Origin: Moraxella lacunata
Lineage (GTDB): Bacteria > Pseudomonadota > Gammaproteobacteria > Pseudomonadales > Moraxellaceae
Direction: 5' to 3'
Assembly: GCF_900453205.1 (NCBI RefSeq)
Contig: NZ_UGQU01000001.1
Location: 62,001 to 126,000, forward strand
Length of the DNA: 64,000 bases
The position numbers and the translations under genes are program-made. The notes below the pieces were generated by a model, which did not search any database, was not told where the DNA came from, and saw nothing but the letters and a program-made list of their open reading frames with translations. Positions 61,379-64,000 of this stretch are shown one piece after another. Numbering within the stretch: position 1 is the stretch's first letter; each line of letters starts with the position of its first letter.

Positions 61379-61951
61379 TTAATTATTCGCCAACGATTTG
61401 TAGCCCAAATAACTAATGCCAACCAAGGTAAGCAACAGGATTTGGGTAAGCAAAAAGAAAACCAAAAAGTAACAGATTGCCAATACTATTATCGTTGGCA
61501 TTGCATTTAAAAAAACAGCAAAATAAAAACGAATGCCAATGAGTGTAAGCGTTAAGAATAAGCTAACAGTAGCAAGATATGCAAACAGCATACTTAAAAA
61601 TAGTCGCCTTGTCAAGGGTTGTTGGTAAGTTTCTGGTCGGTTTGGTTCACGCTTGATAAGGTAGGGCGGATTGCTGTCCTTGTTAATTATCTCATCAATG
61701 GCTATCTTGTTGATGGCACTTACTGCCGCCAAAGAAGCAATATAAAATCCTGGCAAAACCGCCAAAAAAGCAAAAATATCACCAAATCTGTCGTGTATAA
61801 ATAAATTAATGTCCTTGTTATGTAGGTAAATAGACAACACAATAGATGCTAGTCCGACCAAAATTGGCATGGTATAAAGTACAATTCTTTGACTATTGTT
61901 TGGGTATTTGATTTTTAAGAAGTCAAATACTGACAGGGCTTGACTTAGCAT
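61379..61951 (-). CDS. Prophage membrane protein in rexB-like position, 190 aa
   Basis: Four hydrophobic helices: VLYTMPILVGLASIVLSIYL, IFAFLAVLPGFYIASLAAV, LFLSMLFAYLATVSLFLTL and TIIVLAICYFLVFFLLTQI, with a soluble loop RREPNRPETYQ-type between helices 2 and 3 (actual sequence IKREPNRPETYQQPLTRR). It starts 17 bp after the reconstructed end of the upstream gene with a strong AGGAGG site, so the two are one transcript. Location next to the repressor and size resemble lambda RexB (four helices, 144 residues); no sequence homology is claimed. An exclusion or immunity role is inferred. Confidence 0.65.
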   Translation of the reverse strand: MLSQALSVFDFLKIKYPNNSQRIVLYTMPILVGLASIVLSIYLHNKDINLFIHDRFGDIFAFLAVLPGFYIASLAAVSAINKIAIDEIINKDSNPPYLIKREPNRPETYQQPLTRRLFLSMLFAYLATVSLFLTLTLIGIRFYFAVFLNAMPTIIVLAICYFLVFFLLTQILLLTLVGISYLGYKSLANN

Positions 61952-61967
61952 CTGACCTCCTTTTTGG

Positions 61968-63084
61968 TTAAAAATTTTCTATCATTTTATCATAAAATTG
62001 AGCAATTGGGGTAGGAATTTTGTTGCCGATACCGCTATGGGTGGCTTCATTTCTGTCCTTCCAATTTAAAAAACATTTGTGAGAAAATCCGTCTATGACA
62101 CCGTTTAGAATTTCGTGCTTCACCTCCGACTGTGTCTGTGGGTCCTTGATAAGTAATGATATGCTTGGGTTGCTCGCATTGCTCTTTTGCTTAGCAACCT
62201 TATTTGCCCAACCGATAAGTGTCTTTTTGGTGTTTTTTTATAAAGCTTTCGGGGTTGGCTCTAATGGTAATCTCTGTATTTTGTTGGGTGAGATGGTTGT
62301 CTTTATCAAATTTGCTGTTGGCGATTGTTCGTTCCGTAATGACTAGCCCACGCAACCCGCCATTATTCACAATAGATAAGACAGTGTCGTTGGTGGCAAA
62401 ATTTATCTCAACGCAAGGCTTGCACAATACATCTTTTTCGGTAACAGCATCAGTAGCTGTCCAAATGTTGTCATTGGCAACCAGTTCCAATAATTTAATG
62501 ATGAGTTTTTGCAATCTTTCTTTACCAAAACCTGAAATATTTTGAACACATATCTTGCCGTGTTTTGGACTAATCACAATGTGTAGTAATGTGCGTTGCC
62601 CGTAGTTTTCATTGGGGATTGGTTGAGCCAACACATTATCTTGATTGTCTGTAAGTAATCTCGGATCTACTTCTTTATCGTTAAAGCTGAATAAGAGTTT
62701 GAGCTTATCTTTGTTCTTATCAAAATCAGCATTTACCCACTTTATCCATTTTTTTCGATGGTTGTAACTGATAACTTCAATGCCGTGTTCACCAAATGTA
62801 TTTTTTGTATGGTAGTCATACAACCACGTGCAAAAATCGGTCAAATTAATATCCCCAAAAAATTGCTGACCTTGTTCCGACTTGCGTTTACGCTCTCTTG
62901 ATATTTTAAGATTAAAATAATCGGTATTGTTAATTGAGTATACTTTTCTAGAAAGCCGTTCGTGGTGAGCTTGTCGAACCATAACGGTTTTCCTAGACTT
63001 CGACAAGCTCAGTCCGAACGGAAAACCTTAAAATCTATCTTTATTTAACAATACCAAATAATCAAATCTAATATTTATTGCCAT
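61968..63084 (-). pseudogene. Large soluble prophage gene (rexA-like position), broken by an element and a frameshift
   Basis: Reconstructed length about 322 residues. The start MAINIRFDYF (ATG at 63084 with GAAGG upstream) runs into the element after ten codons. The main body continues from NLKISRERKRKSEQGQQFFG to ANPESFIKK. A run of seven A (plus-strand T at 62233-62239) shifts the frame; six would continue as FIKNTKKTLIGWANKVAKQK and then KHEILNGVIDGFSHKCFLN, ending ...YDKMIENF at 61968. The shift-free remainder is clearly coding: it ends 17 bp before the membrane gene. No domain recognised. Lambda RexA (279 residues) is similar in place and size only. Confidence 0.7.
62923..63055 (+). mobile_element. 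133-bp MITE-like element, copy 6
   Basis: Same termini, target duplication AAATAATC on both sides (62915-62922 and 63056-63063). Read leftward, one frame exits the element in phase with the host gene from a TTG at 63006, so a shortened hybrid protein is possible. Confidence 0.93.
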
Positions 63085-63170
63085 AATTACACCTTCTTTA
63101 TTGATATTTAACCTATTTGCTGTATTGTTGTCCTATTCATCAAAATTACTGACTTGAAATTCTCTTGAAT

Positions 63171-63521
63171 TTATACACTAGGCAACACAAAAGGCGGGTG
63201 GGCGGATAGTCCAACCAAAACAATCCTGTCATCAAATCTTTGGTAGTGCAGGACATATTCGCTCGTCATATCGCCATCATCGCCCACATACTCGGGTATG
63301 CCAATATGATAATGCCAAAGGCAATGTTTTTGGGCATAAGCAAAATCCGCTCTTTGCTGTTTGGTGCGTAGACTTTTGGGGATGGACGGCTTGTTACGCC
63401 CTATTAGCCCACGCAAGCCATACTGACGAACATAAGACGCAAAGGCTAAAATGATTTGCCTTGTCTCATCGTCAAATGTCGGCATACAAGCCTTGAAATT
63501 GTCAGAAAATTCTACAATCAT
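63171..63521 (-). CDS. Toxin-like component of a two-gene module, 116 aa
   Basis: Starts MIVEFSDNFKACMPTFDDET and contains GLRGLIGRNKPSIPKSLRTK, then CLWHYHIGIPEYVGDDGD and IVLVGLSAHPPFVLP. The layout (basic loop, then HYHIG beta strands, then a hydrophobic end) fits RelE/ParE-fold toxins seen in Moraxella and Acinetobacter mobile DNA, but the fold is inferred. Start at 63521 overlaps the preceding gene's TGA as ATGA, the usual antitoxin-toxin coupling. Confidence 0.6.
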   Translation of the reverse strand: MIVEFSDNFKACMPTFDDETRQIILAFASYVRQYGLRGLIGRNKPSIPKSLRTKQQRADFAYAQKHCLWHYHIGIPEYVGDDGDMTSEYVLHYQRFDDRIVLVGLSAHPPFVLPSV

Positions 63522-63778
63522 ACGCTCGCCAACCATTTATCAAAACTTGCCAAATCTTTCAATGCCCAATCGGGTATAGGAGTAGAACCACTTTTGATTG
63601 ATTTGTCCAATTTTTCAACATCAAAATGATGTTCATAAAACCAGTCATAATAGGCTTGCTCATTAGGGTCAAAACGACTTTGTAGGGTGGCTAAGGCAAG
63701 CTCTTCAGCTGTTATGCCCTGTGCTTGGGCGGTGGCAATAATCATCTGTTCAATGTGTGGGGGAATGTCTAATATCAT
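63518..63778 (-). CDS. Antitoxin-like component, 86 aa
   Basis: MILDIPPHIEQMIIATAQAQ then GITAEELALATLQSRF resembles the ribbon-helix-helix start of small antitoxins; the C-terminal half (YDWFYEHHFDVEKLDKSI) is acidic/aromatic and would bind the partner. It lies directly upstream of the toxin-like gene and is coupled to it. It probably autoregulates; no operator was identified. Confidence 0.6.
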   Translation of the reverse strand: MILDIPPHIEQMIIATAQAQGITAEELALATLQSRFDPNEQAYYDWFYEHHFDVEKLDKSIKSGSTPIPDWALKDLASFDKWLASV

Positions 63779-63803
63779 CTTTTGTCTCCATCAAAATTTA
63801 GGG

Positions 63804-64000
63804 TTAATACTTCACCCATTTCCCCACCACTTTACCCACAAGCTCCCATTCACTTTTTGGGGTCATGCGTTGCTCGTGCCAGTCAGGGTTTAGGGGTTTT
63901 AGATACATATCTGCCGATGTCTCGCCCATGATAAGCTGTTTAAAGGTGGCTTCATGGTTGCCATTTTCACGCACCACGACCAAATCGCCATTTTGTAAAT
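63804..64000 (-). CDS. S24 (LexA/CI-type) phage repressor, C-terminal part (partial)
   Basis: About 65 residues visible, the protein continues beyond the window. LQNGDLVVVRENGNHEATFK contains the catalytic-lysine side of the S24 self-cleavage domain, followed by MYLKPLNPDWHEQRM and WELVGKVVGKWVKY at the C-terminus, typical of CI-like repressors. It would bind the operator repeats at 60527-60580. Transcribed leftward ahead of the antitoxin gene, 25 bp away. Confidence 0.85.
   Translation of the reverse strand, partial: LQNGDLVVVRENGNHEATFKQLIMGETSADMYLKPLNPDWHEQRMTPKSEWELVGKVVGKWVKY

Noticed and set aside
62200-63006. Open frame from a TTG at 63006 through the element (268 codons) as an intact gene
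   Set aside because: Its first codons are element sequence and its end comes from a homopolymer shift; the host gene clearly starts at 63084 and ends at 61968.

Overview
The window is a stretch of a Moraxella-type gammaproteobacterial chromosome (Moraxellaceae). The basis is protein similarity recalled from family knowledge: a fused RNase HI/DnaQ polypeptide, type IV pilus ChpA-like regulator, E. coli-like AceE/AceF, MntP, RoxA and PrmB. Dispersed palindromes carrying the core TGGTTCGACAAGCTCACCAC also occur throughout. No species call can be made from sequence alone.

Layout. 1-6.9 kb: end of an SMR efflux gene, TetR regulator, purine permease, Bcp peroxiredoxin, a glycosyltransferase, a lipoprotein and MarC. 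6.9-16.5 kb: a DUF1345 gene split by a 133-bp element, PpiD-like chaperone, mfd, mntP, an Lrp regulator and leuA. 16.6-21.4 kb (minus strand): nudC, a ChpA-N-terminal-like protein, the RNase HI-DnaQ fusion and aroQ. 21.6-31.2 kb: cold-shock protein, rhlB, hemW, trmL, a lipoprotein and aceEF. 31.2-35.7 kb: an accessory patch with an AT-rich GNAT-like/coiled-coil protein, an SGNH esterase, three small secreted GxWxC proteins and yghU. 35.8-49.5 kb: glnA, a carboxylesterase, ypfJ-type peptidase, a frameshifted lysO, an AT-rich repeat island, a LysR gene behind an octanucleotide tract, an ABC1 kinase, roxA, prmB, aroC and ybaK. 49.5-50.9 kb: insertion-sequence remains. 50.9-55.1 kb: disrupted nlpD, apaH, rsmA and rlpA-like. 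55.4-64 kb: the early/lysogeny arm of a prophage.

The prophage arm has a leftward lytic operon (two AlpA-type regulators, DUF551 proteins, SSB, RecT, Gp157 and small ORFs). It is driven by a consensus promoter overlapped by three AACGATATTT repeats, and an S24-type repressor enters at the right edge. Between them lie a toxin-antitoxin-like pair, a large soluble-protein gene plus a four-helix membrane protein in the position of lambda rexA/rexB, and a rightward RNA-only transcription unit. That unit has its own TATAAT box, a chimeric CAU tRNA, a 137-nt multi-stem RNA closed by a 20-bp helix, tRNA-Tyr, two tRNA-Ser-like genes and a terminator. I consider this RNA unit the most novel object in the window.

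A 133-bp non-autonomous element (terminal inverted repeats GGTATTGTTAA, 8-bp target duplications) occurs six times, apparently identical in sequence. It has broken the DUF1345 gene, nlpD and the rexA-position gene, and has split the tRNA unit. Independently, four genes (lysO, ssb, an alpA-like gene, the rexA-position gene) carry a single-base frame break at a homopolymer. These could be real slippage or consensus errors in the assembly.
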